Below, piece by piece: positions 18,638-28,064 of a DNA stretch of 64,000 bases (its first letter is position 1; every line of letters starts with the position of its first letter). The notes beneath the pieces are model-generated. The model made no database searches. It saw nothing but the letters and a program-made list of their open reading frames with translations, and had not been told where the DNA came from. This DNA is from Pseudomonadota bacterium (lineage in GTDB: Bacteria; Pseudomonadota; Gammaproteobacteria; Burkholderiales; Burkholderiaceae_C): NCBI GenBank assembly GCA_018241325.1, contig JAFEEB010000033.1, positions 1 to 64,000 of the forward strand, read 5' to 3'. A program made the position numbers and the translations under genes.

Positions 18638-19497
18638 GCCCCGCCAATCCCAACGTCGCCGCGTCGGTCCGTGCGCGCCTGCTCAACGTTGCCAAGGCGC
18701 AGGGTGTCGATTTCAATCAGGTGCTGGTGCGCTTTGCGCTGGAACGCATCCTCTACCGCATGACCCAATCGCAGCACGCGAATCGTTTCCTGCTCAAGGG
18801 CGCGCTGCTGTTCACGCTCTGGTACGACATGCCGCACCGGGCCACGCGCGACGCGGATCTGCTTGGCTTCGGCGCGAGCGATTTGGCTTCGGTGGCCGAA
18901 ACCTTCCGTGACATCGCCGCCGTCGCTGTGGACGACGGCATTGCATTCGACCCGGCCTCGGTCACGGTCGAGGAGATCCGCAAGGAAGCCGGCTACGGCG
19001 GCGTTCGCGTGATCATCACGGGCGAGCTGGCCAAGGCGCGCTGCAAGACGCAGATCGATGTCGGCTTTGGCGATGCCGTCACACCGGCGCCGGTGGATTC
19101 GGTCTATCCGGTGCTGCTGGACGATCTTCCCGCGCCCAAGCTGCGGGCGTATCCGACGTACACGGTCATCTCGGAAAAACTCCACGCCATCGCCCTGCTG
19201 GGCATGACCAACAGCCGCCTGAAGGACTACTTCGATCTGTCGGTGCTGCTGCAACGAGAAACCCTGGGCACCGATTCGCTGGCCCAAGCGATCAAAGCCA
19301 CCTTCGAGCGGCGCGGGATGTCCGTACCCGATGCAGTGCCGATTGGGCTGACGGACGAGTTTGCGCACGATTCCTCGCGCCAGTCGCTGTGGCTGGCGTT
19401 TCTCAAGAAGAACGAGCTTCCCCCCGAGCCCTTGGCTGTCATCGTCGATCGGTTGCGATCGGCCCTGGCGCCCGCGTTGAACCGAACCGCTCTTTGA
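18634..19497 (+). CDS. abiEii: AbiEii-type nucleotidyltransferase toxin
   Basis: AbiEii toxins are DNA polymerase-beta-like nucleotidyltransferases that arrest growth during phage infection. The 287-residue protein carries the expected motif: Lys55-Gly56 in FLLKGALLF followed by TRDADLLGFG with Asp73 and Asp75 as metal-binding pair. Later conserved stretches are VRVIITGELAKARCKTQIDVGFGD and YTVISEKLHAI. Length is normal. The ATGA overlap with abiEi supports a co-translated pair. No inactivating change is evident. Confidence 0.9.
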   Translation: MSPANPNVAASVRARLLNVAKAQGVDFNQVLVRFALERILYRMTQSQHANRFLLKGALLFTLWYDMPHRATRDADLLGFGASDLASVAETFRDIAAVAVDDGIAFDPASVTVEEIRKEAGYGGVRVIITGELAKARCKTQIDVGFGDAVTPAPVDSVYPVLLDDLPAPKLRAYPTYTVISEKLHAIALLGMTNSRLKDYFDLSVLLQRETLGTDSLAQAIKATFERRGMSVPDAVPIGLTDEFAHDSSRQSLWLAFLKKNELPPEPLAVIVDRLRSALAPALNRTAL

Positions 19498-19544
19498 GCG
19501 CCGCCTTGCCTTGCTGAGCATTGGCCGGGCGTTGGCTCGTCCGG

Positions 19545-20906
19545 TCATGGCGCCGGCCAACTGACCGCCACCCGCGCCCCACCCAACCCCGCCGACACCC
19601 CCACCGCCACCTGCGCCCCATGCCGCCGCGCCACGGCCTGCACGATGGCCAGGCCCAGGCCGCTGCCGTGGCCGGGGGCGCCGGGCACGCGGTAGAAGCG
19701 GTCGAGCACGCGTTGGCGCTCCTCAGGCGGGATGCCGGGGCCGCTGTCTTCCACCACCAGCGCGGGCGCGCCGCCTTCGCCTTGATGCGCGCTGACCTGC
19801 ACCACGCCACCGGCGAGCGTGTGCTTGAGGGCGTTGTCGATCAGGTTGCGCAGCAGCACGGCCAATGCGTCGCTCTGGCCCGGCACGATGACCGGCGCTG
19901 CGTCGCCCGGGCCGCGCAGTTCGATCTGGCGCGCCTGCGCCTCTGATGCGGCGTCGTGCAGGGCGCGGCGCGTTAGTGTGACCAAATCGACCGGTGCGGC
20001 GTCGATGGCGGCGCCCCCGCCATCGCCGTCATGGCGGGCCAGGGCCAGCAGCTGCTCGACCAAGCGCGTGGCGCGGTCCACGCCGGCCAAGAGGCGCTCG
20101 GTGGCGATCTGGCGCGCTTGGTCGGTGTCGGCGCGCTGCAGGCCTTGCACTTGCAGGCGCAGCGCGGCCAGGGGCGAGCGCAGCTCGTGCGCGGCGTCGG
20201 CGGTGAAGTCGCTCAGCTGCCGCCAGGCGGCGTCCAGGCGCGCCAGCAGGCCATTCATCTCGGCCACCAGGGGTGCCACTTCGGCCGGCAGGCCGGCCAC
20301 GGGCAGGGGCGCCAGGTCGTCGGCGCGCCGAGCGGCCAGTTGGCGGCGCAGTTGCTGCACCGGCGCCAGCGCGCGGCCGACCACCCACCCCACGATCAGC
20401 ATCAGCACCGGCGCCAGCAGCGCCACGGGCAGCACGGCACGCAGCGCCAACTGGCCGGCCATGCGCCGGCGCGCGCTGACGGCCTGCGCCACCTGGATGA
20501 CCTGGGTGGTGGTCTCCAGCGTGTACACCCGATAGGGCTCGCCCGCGGCCTGCACGTCCGAGAAGCCGATGACGGCCTGCGGCGGCAACAGGCGCGCCGA
20601 GGGCGAGCGGTACAGCATGATGCCGTCGGCGCGCCAGACCTGGATGATGAGCTCCTGCATGCCGGGCGGACCGTCGATCACGCTGCCCTCCAGCACGCTG
20701 GCAGCCAGCCCGCCGGTGAGCGACAGGGCGATGCGCTCCATCTGCGCGTCGAACACGGCCTCGATCTCGGCACGCGCGGCGCGCCAGGTGATCACGCCCT
20801 GGGCCAGTGCGGTGACCAGCACCGCCAGCAGCAGCAGCAGCGTCAGGCGCGCGCGCAGCGAGCGGGCGGGTGGGTCGGCTGCGGGGTGTGGGGTGGTAGC
20901 CGCCAT
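19545..20906 (-). CDS. Two-component sensor histidine kinase (QseC/TctE-like)
   Basis: A 453-residue membrane sensor with two transmembrane helices (about 20-40 and 157-177) flanking a periplasmic domain of about 115 residues, then a HAMP linker, a dimerisation domain with phospho-acceptor His240 in DAAHELRSPLAALRLQ and a HATPase domain (LIDNALKHT, DSGPGIPPEER, GSGLGLAIV). The pattern matches QseC/PmrB-like kinases paired with OmpR-type regulators. The response regulator gene lies upstream on the same strand, separated by 194 bp that hold repeat elements. The stimulus is unknown. Confidence 0.92.
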   Translation of the reverse strand: MAATTPHPAADPPARSLRARLTLLLLLAVLVTALAQGVITWRAARAEIEAVFDAQMERIALSLTGGLAASVLEGSVIDGPPGMQELIIQVWRADGIMLYRSPSARLLPPQAVIGFSDVQAAGEPYRVYTLETTTQVIQVAQAVSARRRMAGQLALRAVLPVALLAPVLMLIVGWVVGRALAPVQQLRRQLAARRADDLAPLPVAGLPAEVAPLVAEMNGLLARLDAAWRQLSDFTADAAHELRSPLAALRLQVQGLQRADTDQARQIATERLLAGVDRATRLVEQLLALARHDGDGGGAAIDAAPVDLVTLTRRALHDAASEAQARQIELRGPGDAAPVIVPGQSDALAVLLRNLIDNALKHTLAGGVVQVSAHQGEGGAPALVVEDSGPGIPPEERQRVLDRFYRVPGAPGHGSGLGLAIVQAVARRHGAQVAVGVSAGLGGARVAVSWPAP

Positions 20907-20926
20907 GGTTCAGTGCGCGTGCATCG

Positions 20927-21040
20927 CTCCCTCGCCCGCTGGGGGAGGGTTGGGGTGGGGGCTGGCGGGGTGCCCATCGGCACGGGTCTGCATGGGCGCA
21001 TCGGGCCCCCATCCCAACCTTCCCCCAGAGGGGGAAGGAG
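20927..21040. repeat. REP/BIME-like palindromic element, family 1, copy B
   Basis: Inverted 35-bp arms lie at 20927-20961 (CTCCCTCGCCCGCTGGGGG...) and 21006-21040 (...CCCCCAGAGGGGGAAGGAG). The right arm is identical to the right arm of copy A at 13445-13479. The element sits within the two-component operon, between the regulator and kinase genes, and may influence the relative amounts of the two proteins. Confidence 0.85.
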
Positions 21041-21062
21041 CAAGAAAGAGGCCGCCAGCGCC

Positions 21063-21092
21063 TGTCAAACAAGCGCGAGCAGCTATCAAATT
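21063..21092. repeat. Dispersed ATAGCT repeat, reverse orientation
   Basis: CAAACAAGCGCGAGCAGCTATCAAA matches the CAAGCGC arm plus the AGCTAT box of the dispersed family, here in inverse orientation. It lies directly after the REP-like element and before the end of the response regulator gene. Confidence 0.6.
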
Positions 21093-21100
21093 AGGGGCAT

Positions 21101-21787
21101 TCACGTGCGCGCCCCACTCTTTCCGCCCGCCGCCGCCGGCACCAGATAGCCCAGCCCGCGCACGTTCTCGATCAGCCCCGCGCCCAGCTTGCGGCGCACG
21201 CCGTGGATGTAAACCTCCACCGCGTTGCTGCTGATCTCCTCGCCCCAGGCGTAGAGCTTGTCCTCCAGCTGCTGGCGCGACAGCACCCGGCCGGGGCGCG
21301 CCAGCAGGGGCTCCAGCACGGCCCATTCGCGCGCCGACAGCTGCACCGGCTGGCCGGCCAGCGTGACCTCGCGCGTGGCGGGCACGATGCGCACGGGCCC
21401 CCACTCATACGCCGGCTCGGCGCGGCCGTGGGCGCGGCGCAGCAGGGCGCGGATGCGGGCCAGCAACTCATCCAGGTCATACGGCTTGACGATGTAGTCG
21501 TCGGCGCCGGCGTCCAGGCCGGCCACGCGCTCGGCCACGGCGTCGCGCGCGGTGGCGATCAGCACCGGCAGGCGCGCACCGCGCGCGCGCAGGGCGCGCA
21601 GCACGTCCAGGCCGCTCTGGCGCGGCAGGCCCAGGTCCAGCAGCAGCAGGTCGTAGGCGGTGGTGGCCAGCGCCGTATCGGCCTGGGCGCCGTCGCGCAC
21701 CCAGTCGGCGGCGTGGCCTTCGGCGCGCAGCGCGTCGTGCACCACCTCGCCGATCATGGCGTCGTCTTCGGCCAGCAGGATTCGCAT
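21101..21787 (-). CDS. OmpR/PhoB-family response regulator
   Basis: A 228-residue regulator from the ATG at 21787 (MRILLAEDDAMIGE). The receiver domain has the acidic pair Glu7-Asp8-Asp9, phosphorylatable Asp51 in LLLLDLGLP and the conserved lysine in YIVKPYDLDEL. The C-terminal winged helix (about 125-225) has LSAREWAVLEPLLARPGRVLSR and VEVYIHGVRRKLG, typical of the OmpR class. The partner kinase gene is downstream. The Mrp antiporter operon starts on the opposite strand 138 bp away and could be a target, though the sequence does not show it. Confidence 0.94.
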   Translation of the reverse strand: MRILLAEDDAMIGEVVHDALRAEGHAADWVRDGAQADTALATTAYDLLLLDLGLPRQSGLDVLRALRARGARLPVLIATARDAVAERVAGLDAGADDYIVKPYDLDELLARIRALLRRAHGRAEPAYEWGPVRIVPATREVTLAGQPVQLSAREWAVLEPLLARPGRVLSRQQLEDKLYAWGEEISSNAVEVYIHGVRRKLGAGLIENVRGLGYLVPAAAGGKSGART

Positions 21788-21925
21788 GCGGGCATTGTGA
21801 CCCAGAGCCGGCGCCCCCGAAAACTCCTGATTTGATAGCTTCCGACCCATGGCCGGTGCCGACTACCCGCCGCACTCGGCTGCTATAGTCGGGTGCGATC
21901 CCCGCCCGCCTCGACCCGCCGCCCG

Positions 21926-24844
21926 ATGGACCTGGTTTTTCTGCTTCTGCTGCCCTTTGCCGGCGCCCTGGTGGCGGCGCTGCTGCCCACGCACGCGCGC
22001 ACCACGGCGGCCACATGGGCGGCCGTGGTGTCGGCCGCGGGCCTGGGCTGGGTGCTGTGGCTCACGCCCGTGCTGCAGGCGGGCACCGTGCTGCGCGAGG
22101 AGTACCGCTGGATTCCCTCGGCCGGCATCAACCTGGTGGTGCGCATGGACGGCCTGGCGTGGATGTTCGCGCTGCTGGTCACGGGCATCGGCCTGCTGGT
22201 GGCCGTGTACGCGCGCTACTACATGTCGCAGGGCGACCCGGTGCCGCGCTTTTTCGCGTTTTTTCTGGCTTTCATGGGCGCCATGCTGGGCGTGGTGCTG
22301 GCGGGCAACCTGGTGCAGTTGGTGTTCTTCTGGGAGCTGACCAGCCTGTTCAGCTTCTTGCTGATCGGCTACTGGCACCACCGCAAGGACGCGCGGCGCG
22401 GCGCGCGCATGGCGCTGACGGTGACCGCCGGCGGCGGCCTGTGCCTGCTGGCCGGGGTGCTGATGCTGGGCCACATTGCCGGCAGCTACGAGCTGGACAC
22501 GGTGCTGGCCGCGGGCGCGCGCATCCAGGCCCACCCGCTGTACACGCCCACGCTGGTGCTGGTGCTGCTGGGCGCCTTCACCAAGAGCGCGCAGTTTCCC
22601 TTCCAGTTCTGGTTGCCGCGCGCCATGGCCGCGCCCACGCCGGTGTCCGCCTATCTGCACTCGGCCACCATGGTCAAGGCCGGCGTGTTCTTGCTGGCAC
22701 GGCTGTGGCCGGCGCTGGCGGGCACGCCCGAGTGGTTCTGGTGGGTGGGTGGCGCGGGCCTGATCACGCTGGTGCTGGGCGCGGGCGCGGCGATGTTCCA
22801 GAACGACCTGAAGGGGCTGCTGGCGTACTCCACCATCAGCCACCTGGGCCTGATCACGCTGCTGCTGGGCCTGGGCGGCAAGCTGGCCGCCGTGGCCGCG
22901 GTGTTCCACGTGATGAACCACGCGACCTTCAAGGCCTCGCTGTTCATGGCCGCCGGCATCATCGACCACGAGACCGGCACGCGCGACTTGCGACGCCTGT
23001 CGGGCCTGCGCCGGGCCATGCCGATCACGGCGGCGCTGGCCTTCGTGGCCAGCGCCGCCATGGCCGGCGTGCCGCTGCTCAACGGATTTTTGTCCAAGGA
23101 GATGTTCTTTGCCGAAACGGTGGCGCTGCGCGGCAACGCGCTGCTGGACTGGGGCCTGCCCATTGCCGCGACGGTGGCGGGCGTGTTCGCGGTGGTGTAT
23201 TCGCTGCGTTTTGCGGGCGTGTTCTGGGGCCCGCCCGCGCGCGATTTGCCCTTGACGCCGCACGAGCCCGCACGCTGGATGCGCGTGCCGGTCGAGGTGC
23301 TGGTGCTGCTGTGCCTGCTGGTGGGCATGGTGCCCCAATGGTCGGTGGGCAGCGCCTTGCAACTGGCGGCCAGCCCCGTGGTGGGCGGCGCGCTGCCGCC
23401 CTACAGCCTGGCGCTGTGGCACGGCTGGGGCAAGCCGCTGACGATGAGCCTGGTGGCCCTGGTGGGCGGCGTGGCCTTGCACGCGGCGCTGCGCGCCTTG
23501 CGCGCGCATGGGCACCTGCGCCAGCCGCCGCTGGGCCGCTGGCTGGACGGCGAGCGCCTGTTCTCGCGCACGCTGCTGGCGCTGGACCTGGGCAGCCGCT
23601 GGGCGCTGGAGCGCCTGAGCACCAGCCGGCTCCAACCGCAGCTGCTGTTGCTGGTGCTGGCCGCCGTGACCGCGGCCACCACCGCGCTGTGGCACGGCGG
23701 CGTGAGCTGGGGCCACCGCGAGCGCGTGCCGGCCAACCTGGAATTCGCCCTGCTGTGGCTGATGGGCGGCCTGTGCGCGCTGGGCGCGGCGCAGCAGGCC
23801 AAGTTCCACCGCCTGGCGGCCCTCGTGATGACCGGCGTGGTGGGCCTGTGCGTGAGCCTGACCTTCTTGTGGTTTTCCGCGCCCGACCTGGCGCTGACCC
23901 AGCTGACGGTGGAAGTCGTCACCACCATCCTCTTCCTGCTGGGCCTGCGCTGGCTGCCGCGGCGCCTGCCCGAGCAGAACCCGCGCGAAGGCCTGCGCGT
24001 GCGGGCACGCCGCGGGCGCGACGGGGTGGTCGCCATCGTGGCCGGCACGGGCATGGCGGTGTTGGCCTACGCGCTGATGACCCGGCCGGCGCCGCAAAGC
24101 ATCTCGCCCTTCTTCATCGACCGCGCCCTGCCCGAGGGCGGCGGCACCAACGTGGTCAACGTGATGCTGGTGGACTTTCGCGGCTTCGACACGCTGGGTG
24201 AGATCACGGTGCTGGGCATCGTCGCGCTCACGGTGTACGCGCTGCTGCGGCGCTTTCGCCCGCCGCGCGAGGTGGTGGAGCTGCCGCCCCAGCAACTGGC
24301 GGTGCCGCCCGACCTGGTGAGCGACCTGATCAACCCGCGCACCGCGCAGGACACGGCCTTGGGCTACCTGATGGTGCCGGCCGTGCTGGTGCGGCTGCTG
24401 ATGTCGGTGATCGTGGTCGCCGCCATCTACCTGTTCTTGCGCGGGCACAACGCACCGGGCGGCGGCTTCGTGGCCGGGCTGGTGGTGGCCATCGCCTTCG
24501 TGGCGCAATACATCGTGGGCGGCACGCTGTGGGTGGAGGCCCATCTGCCGCTGCGGCTCACGCGCTGGATCGCCCTGGGCCTGCTGGCCGCGCTGGCCAC
24601 CGGCCTGGGTTCGCTGTTCTGGGGCTACCCGTTCCTGACCACGCACACCGCGCACCTCACGCTGCCGCTGCTGGGCGAGCTGCACGTGGCCAGCGCGCTG
24701 TTTTTCGATGCCGGGGTGTTCGCCACCGTGGTCGGCTCCACCTTGCTGATCCTCACCGCGCTGGCGCACCAGTCGGTGCGCAGCCACCGCCAGGCGCCCG
24801 AAAGCACGGTGACGGCCAGCACCGGGCCGCGGGAGGTGGGCTGA
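21926..24844 (+). CDS. mrpA: Mrp Na+(K+)/H+ antiporter, fused MrpA-MrpB subunit
   Basis: The large subunit of the multi-subunit monovalent cation/proton antiporter (Mrp/Pha/Mnh), which exports Na+ or K+ in exchange for H+. The 972-residue protein from ATG 21926 (MDLVFLLLLPFAG) is almost entirely membrane helices. It shows the complex-I-like transporter core (KSAQFPFQFWLPRAMAAPTP, STISHLGLITLL, HVMNHATFKASLF) followed after about residue 800 by an MrpB-type domain (LMVPAVLVRLLMSVIVVAA, RGHNAPGGGFVAGL). The A-B fusion is the usual arrangement in Proteobacteria (PhaAB). Its TGA shares a base with the ATG of mrpC. Confidence 0.94.
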   Translation: MDLVFLLLLPFAGALVAALLPTHARTTAATWAAVVSAAGLGWVLWLTPVLQAGTVLREEYRWIPSAGINLVVRMDGLAWMFALLVTGIGLLVAVYARYYMSQGDPVPRFFAFFLAFMGAMLGVVLAGNLVQLVFFWELTSLFSFLLIGYWHHRKDARRGARMALTVTAGGGLCLLAGVLMLGHIAGSYELDTVLAAGARIQAHPLYTPTLVLVLLGAFTKSAQFPFQFWLPRAMAAPTPVSAYLHSATMVKAGVFLLARLWPALAGTPEWFWWVGGAGLITLVLGAGAAMFQNDLKGLLAYSTISHLGLITLLLGLGGKLAAVAAVFHVMNHATFKASLFMAAGIIDHETGTRDLRRLSGLRRAMPITAALAFVASAAMAGVPLLNGFLSKEMFFAETVALRGNALLDWGLPIAATVAGVFAVVYSLRFAGVFWGPPARDLPLTPHEPARWMRVPVEVLVLLCLLVGMVPQWSVGSALQLAASPVVGGALPPYSLALWHGWGKPLTMSLVALVGGVALHAALRALRAHGHLRQPPLGRWLDGERLFSRTLLALDLGSRWALERLSTSRLQPQLLLLVLAAVTAATTALWHGGVSWGHRERVPANLEFALLWLMGGLCALGAAQQAKFHRLAALVMTGVVGLCVSLTFLWFSAPDLALTQLTVEVVTTILFLLGLRWLPRRLPEQNPREGLRVRARRGRDGVVAIVAGTGMAVLAYALMTRPAPQSISPFFIDRALPEGGGTNVVNVMLVDFRGFDTLGEITVLGIVALTVYALLRRFRPPREVVELPPQQLAVPPDLVSDLINPRTAQDTALGYLMVPAVLVRLLMSVIVVAAIYLFLRGHNAPGGGFVAGLVVAIAFVAQYIVGGTLWVEAHLPLRLTRWIALGLLAALATGLGSLFWGYPFLTTHTAHLTLPLLGELHVASALFFDAGVFATVVGSTLLILTALAHQSVRSHRQAPESTVTASTGPREVG

Positions 24845-25206
24845 TGGAAGTCATCCTGGCCCTGGCCATCGGCGTGCTGGGCGGCTCGGGCGTGTGGCTG
24901 GTGCTGCGCCCGCGCAGCTTTCAGGTGCTGATCGGGTTGGCGCTGCTGTCGTATGCGGTCAACCTGTTCATCTTTGCCATGGGCAGCCTGCTTCTGGACC
25001 GCGAGCCCATCGTGCGGCCCGGCCTGGTGGCCAACCTGGCCAACTACACCGACCCGCTGCCGCAAGCCCTGGTGCTGACGGCCATCGTGATCGGCTTTGC
25101 CACGTCGGCGCTGTTCCTGGTGGTGCTGCTGGCCTCGCGCGGGCTGTCGGGCACCGACCACGTGGACGGCGAAGAGCCCGCCGACGACGCGCAGGAGCAG
25201 CGATGA
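24844..25206 (+). CDS. mrpC: Mrp antiporter subunit C
   Basis: A 120-residue membrane protein homologous to complex I NuoK. The start ATG overlaps the mrpA stop (TGATG). It has three hydrophobic helices: MEVILALAIGVLGGSGVWL, FQVLIGLALLSYAVNLFIF and ALVLTAIVIGFATSALFL. The conserved LVLTAIVIGFA segment identifies MrpC/MnhC. The charged tail is followed by a 4-bp overlap with mrpD. Confidence 0.94.
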   Translation: MEVILALAIGVLGGSGVWLVLRPRSFQVLIGLALLSYAVNLFIFAMGSLLLDREPIVRPGLVANLANYTDPLPQALVLTAIVIGFATSALFLVVLLASRGLSGTDHVDGEEPADDAQEQR

Positions 25207-26906
25207 ACACCGCCGTCATCGAATCGCTGATGCCGCACCTGATCGTGGCGCCCATCCTGCTGCCCATGGCCACGGCCGCGCTGCTGCTGTTGCTGGGCGA
25301 CACGCGCCGGATGTTGAAGGCGCTGGTCAGCGTGCTGTCGTGCGCGCTGGGGCTGGCGGTGTCGATCGCGCTGGTGTTGTGGGTGGTGCACAGCGACGGG
25401 CCGCACGCGGTGGGCGTGTACCTGCCCTCCAACTGGCCCATTCCCTACGGCATCACCCTGGTGGTGGACCGCCTGTCGGCCATGATGCTGCTGCTCACCA
25501 GCGTGCTGGGCCTGGCCGCGGTGCTGTACGCGGTGGCGCGCTGGGACCGAGCCGGGGTGCACTTTCACGTGCTGTTCCAGTTGCAGCTGATGGGGCTGGC
25601 CGGCGCCTTCCTGACGGCCGACCTGTTCAACCTGTTCGTGTTCTTCGAGATTTTGCTGACCGCGTCCTACGGCCTGCTGCTGCACGGCTCGGGCTGGGCG
25701 CGCGTGCGCTCGGGGCTGCACTACATCGCGATGAACCTGATGGCCTCCACGCTGTTTCTGATCGGCGTGGCCATTCTGTACGGCGTGACGGGCACGCTCA
25801 ACCTGGCCGACATGGCCATCATCGTGCCGGCCATCGCCGACACCGACCGCGGCCTGCTGCACGCCGGCGCGGCGGTGCTGGCGGTGGGCTTTCTGGTCAA
25901 GGCCGCCGCCTGGCCGCTCAACTTCTGGCTGCCCGCCAGCTACGCCAGCGCGTCCACGCCGGTGGCGGCGCTGTTCGCCATCCTGACCAAGCTGGGCGCC
26001 TACGCCGTGCTGCGGGTGTGGACGGTGCTGTTCGGCCCCGACGCCGGCGTGTCCACCCTGTTCGGCGGCCCGGCGCTGGTGACCATCGGCCTGGTCACGC
26101 TGGCGATGGGTGCCATCGGCGTGCTGGCCACCCAGCACCTGGGGCGCATGGTGGCGTTTTGCGCCATCGTCTCATCGGGCACGCTGCTGGCGGCGCTGGG
26201 CTTTGGCCAGCCGGCGGTGACGGGTGGCGCGCTGTACTACATCCTGGGCTCGACCCTGGCGGTGTCCGCCTTCTTTATGCTGGCCGAGCTGATCGACCGC
26301 GCGCGGGACATGGAGGAGCAACCGGCGGTCCTGGGCGACATGCAAACGGACGACGCCTTTGTCTTCCCGGCCAACCTGATGCGCGCGCGCGACGTCAACC
26401 TGGACGAGGACGAGCAGGCGCTGATCGGCCTGCCCATTCCGGCGGCGATGGCCTTCATGGGCCTGGCCTTCATCGTCTGCGGGCTGACGCTGGCGGGGCT
26501 GCCGCCCCTGGCCGGGTTCGTCGGCAAGGTGGTCATGCTGTCGGCCCTGCTGAACCCGGCGGGCTTTGGCCAGAACGCGCTGATCTCTCCCGCGGCCTGG
26601 GTGTTGCTGGGCCTGTTGCTGGCCAGCGGCCTGCTGTCCGTCATCGCGCTGTCGCGCGCCGGGGCGCGCTACTTCTGGTCGCCCACCGGGCGGCCCACGC
26701 CGCGCCTGCGCCTGATCGAGACGCTGCCGATCGCCGCGCTGCTGCTGCTGATCGGGGTGCTGGTGTGGCGCGCCGATGCGGTGCTGCGCTACGTCAACGC
26801 CACCGCGCTCGAGCTGCACGACCCGCGGCACTACATCGGCACGGTGATGGCGGCCAAGCCCGTGCCCTCGCCGGTCGCCAATGGCGAGAAGGGACTGCGG
26901 CGATGA
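25203..26906 (+). CDS. mrpD: Mrp antiporter subunit D
   Basis: A 567-residue polytopic membrane protein from the ATG at 25203 (MNTAVIESLMPHLIV), homologous to proton-pumping subunits NuoL/M/N. The transporter core is visible: GLAGAFLTADLFNLFVFFE, VKAAAWPLNFWLPASYASA and KLGAYAVLRVW. A hydrophilic insertion (about 375-415) separates the late helices. MrpD and MrpA together form the ion and proton paths. It overlaps mrpC and mrpE by 4 bp each. Confidence 0.94.
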   Translation: MNTAVIESLMPHLIVAPILLPMATAALLLLLGDTRRMLKALVSVLSCALGLAVSIALVLWVVHSDGPHAVGVYLPSNWPIPYGITLVVDRLSAMMLLLTSVLGLAAVLYAVARWDRAGVHFHVLFQLQLMGLAGAFLTADLFNLFVFFEILLTASYGLLLHGSGWARVRSGLHYIAMNLMASTLFLIGVAILYGVTGTLNLADMAIIVPAIADTDRGLLHAGAAVLAVGFLVKAAAWPLNFWLPASYASASTPVAALFAILTKLGAYAVLRVWTVLFGPDAGVSTLFGGPALVTIGLVTLAMGAIGVLATQHLGRMVAFCAIVSSGTLLAALGFGQPAVTGGALYYILGSTLAVSAFFMLAELIDRARDMEEQPAVLGDMQTDDAFVFPANLMRARDVNLDEDEQALIGLPIPAAMAFMGLAFIVCGLTLAGLPPLAGFVGKVVMLSALLNPAGFGQNALISPAAWVLLGLLLASGLLSVIALSRAGARYFWSPTGRPTPRLRLIETLPIAALLLLIGVLVWRADAVLRYVNATALELHDPRHYIGTVMAAKPVPSPVANGEKGLRR

Positions 26907-27397
26907 TGAAACGGCTGTTTCCGGCGCCTCTGCTGAGTGCCGCCCTGATCGTGGCGTGGCTGGTGCTGAACGCCTCGCTGGCCGCGGGCGACGTGCTGCT
27001 GGCCGTGGGGCTGGGCCTGGCCGTGCCGGCTTTGCTGGCGCCGCTGCGCACGGCGCGCCCGCGCATCCGCCACCCCTTGACGGTGCTGCGCCTGATTGCC
27101 GTGGTCGGCCGCGACGTGCTCTGGTCCAACGCGCTGGTGTTGCGCACCCTCGTCACCCGCCCCGGCCGTCCGATGCACAAGCGCTTCGTGCGCATTCCGC
27201 TGGAGCTGCGCGACCCCAGCGCGCTGGCGGCGCTGGCCGTCATCACCACGGTGGTGCCGGGCACCGTGTGGTGCGAGCTGGCGCGCGACAGCAGCGCGCT
27301 GCTGCTGCACGTGTGGGACGCGCCGGACGAGGTCGCCTTCATCGCGCACTACAAGCGGTCCTACGAGCAACCCTTGCGGGAGATTTTCGAATCATGA
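26903..27397 (+). CDS. mrpE: Mrp antiporter subunit E
   Basis: A 164-residue protein starting at 26903 (MMKRLFPAPLLSAALIVAW) with two N-terminal transmembrane helices and a cytoplasmic domain carrying the MnhE signature: TVVPGTVWCELARDSSALLLHV. It overlaps mrpD and mrpF by 4 bp. MrpE is needed for assembly of the full antiporter in studied homologues. Confidence 0.93.
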   Translation: MMKRLFPAPLLSAALIVAWLVLNASLAAGDVLLAVGLGLAVPALLAPLRTARPRIRHPLTVLRLIAVVGRDVLWSNALVLRTLVTRPGRPMHKRFVRIPLELRDPSALAALAVITTVVPGTVWCELARDSSALLLHVWDAPDEVAFIAHYKRSYEQPLREIFES

Positions 27398-27672
27398 GCG
27401 TCTTTCTGTCCGCCGCCATCGCCGTCACGCTGGGCCTCTACGGCCTGGCCAGCCTGCTGCTGCTGGTGCGCGTGCTGCGCGGCCCGACGGCGCAAGACCG
27501 CGTGCTGGCGCTGGACCTGATCTATGGCGTCGGCATGCTGTCGGCGCTGGTGGTCGGCATCCGCTACGCCAGCCACGTCTATTTCGAGGCCGCGCTGCTG
27601 ATCGCCCTGCTCGGCTTCGTCAGCTCGTGCGCCATGGCGAAGTTCCTCTTGCGGGGAGAGGTCATCGAATGA
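27394..27672 (+). CDS. mrpF: Mrp antiporter subunit F
   Basis: A 92-residue protein with three transmembrane helices and the MnhF/PhaF signature RGPTAQDRVLALDLIYG between helices one and two. Starts at 27394 with a 4-bp overlap to mrpE and ends overlapping mrpG. Gene order and size fit MrpF. Confidence 0.93.
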   Translation: MSVFLSAAIAVTLGLYGLASLLLLVRVLRGPTAQDRVLALDLIYGVGMLSALVVGIRYASHVYFEAALLIALLGFVSSCAMAKFLLRGEVIE

Positions 27673-28064
27673 GCCTGGACACGGTGCCCCTGTGGGCTCA
27701 GATCGTGGTCGGCTGCCTGCTGCTGCTGAGCGCCGTGCTGACCCTGGCCGCCGCCTGGGGCGTGCTGCGCCTGCGCGACTTCTTCGAGCGCCTGCACCCG
27801 CCGGCGCTGGCCCTGGTGGGCAGCGCCTGGTGCGTCACGCTGGCGTCGATGCTGTTTTTTTCGCTGCACGACGGCACGCTGCAATTGCGCGCCTGGCTGA
27901 TCATCATCGTGCTGTCGATCACCGTGCCGATCACCACCCTCATGCTCAGCCGCGCCGCGCTGTTTCGGGCGCGGCGCAAGCCGTCGGGAGAGAGTTTGCC
28001 CGCGCCCCTGCACCCGGAGCACACGATCGAGTCGGCGGGCCCGACCGATACGCGCGCCGGCTGA
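27669..28064 (+). CDS. mrpG: Mrp antiporter subunit G
   Basis: A 131-residue protein with three transmembrane helices and the MnhG/PhaG signature AAAWGVLRLRDFFERLHPPAL. It is the last gene of the mrp operon. Its stop at 28064 directly abuts the stop of polA on the opposite strand (28065), so the two convergent transcripts have no intergenic terminator space and probably overlap. Confidence 0.93.
   Translation: MSLDTVPLWAQIVVGCLLLLSAVLTLAAAWGVLRLRDFFERLHPPALALVGSAWCVTLASMLFFSLHDGTLQLRAWLIIIVLSITVPITTLMLSRAALFRARRKPSGESLPAPLHPEHTIESAGPTDTRAG

Noticed and set aside
21863..24787. A 974-codon open frame antisense to mrpA
   Set aside because: It mirrors a clear membrane-protein gene, and its translation is Gln/His/Arg-rich with no domain pattern, typical of the antisense frame of a GC-rich gene.
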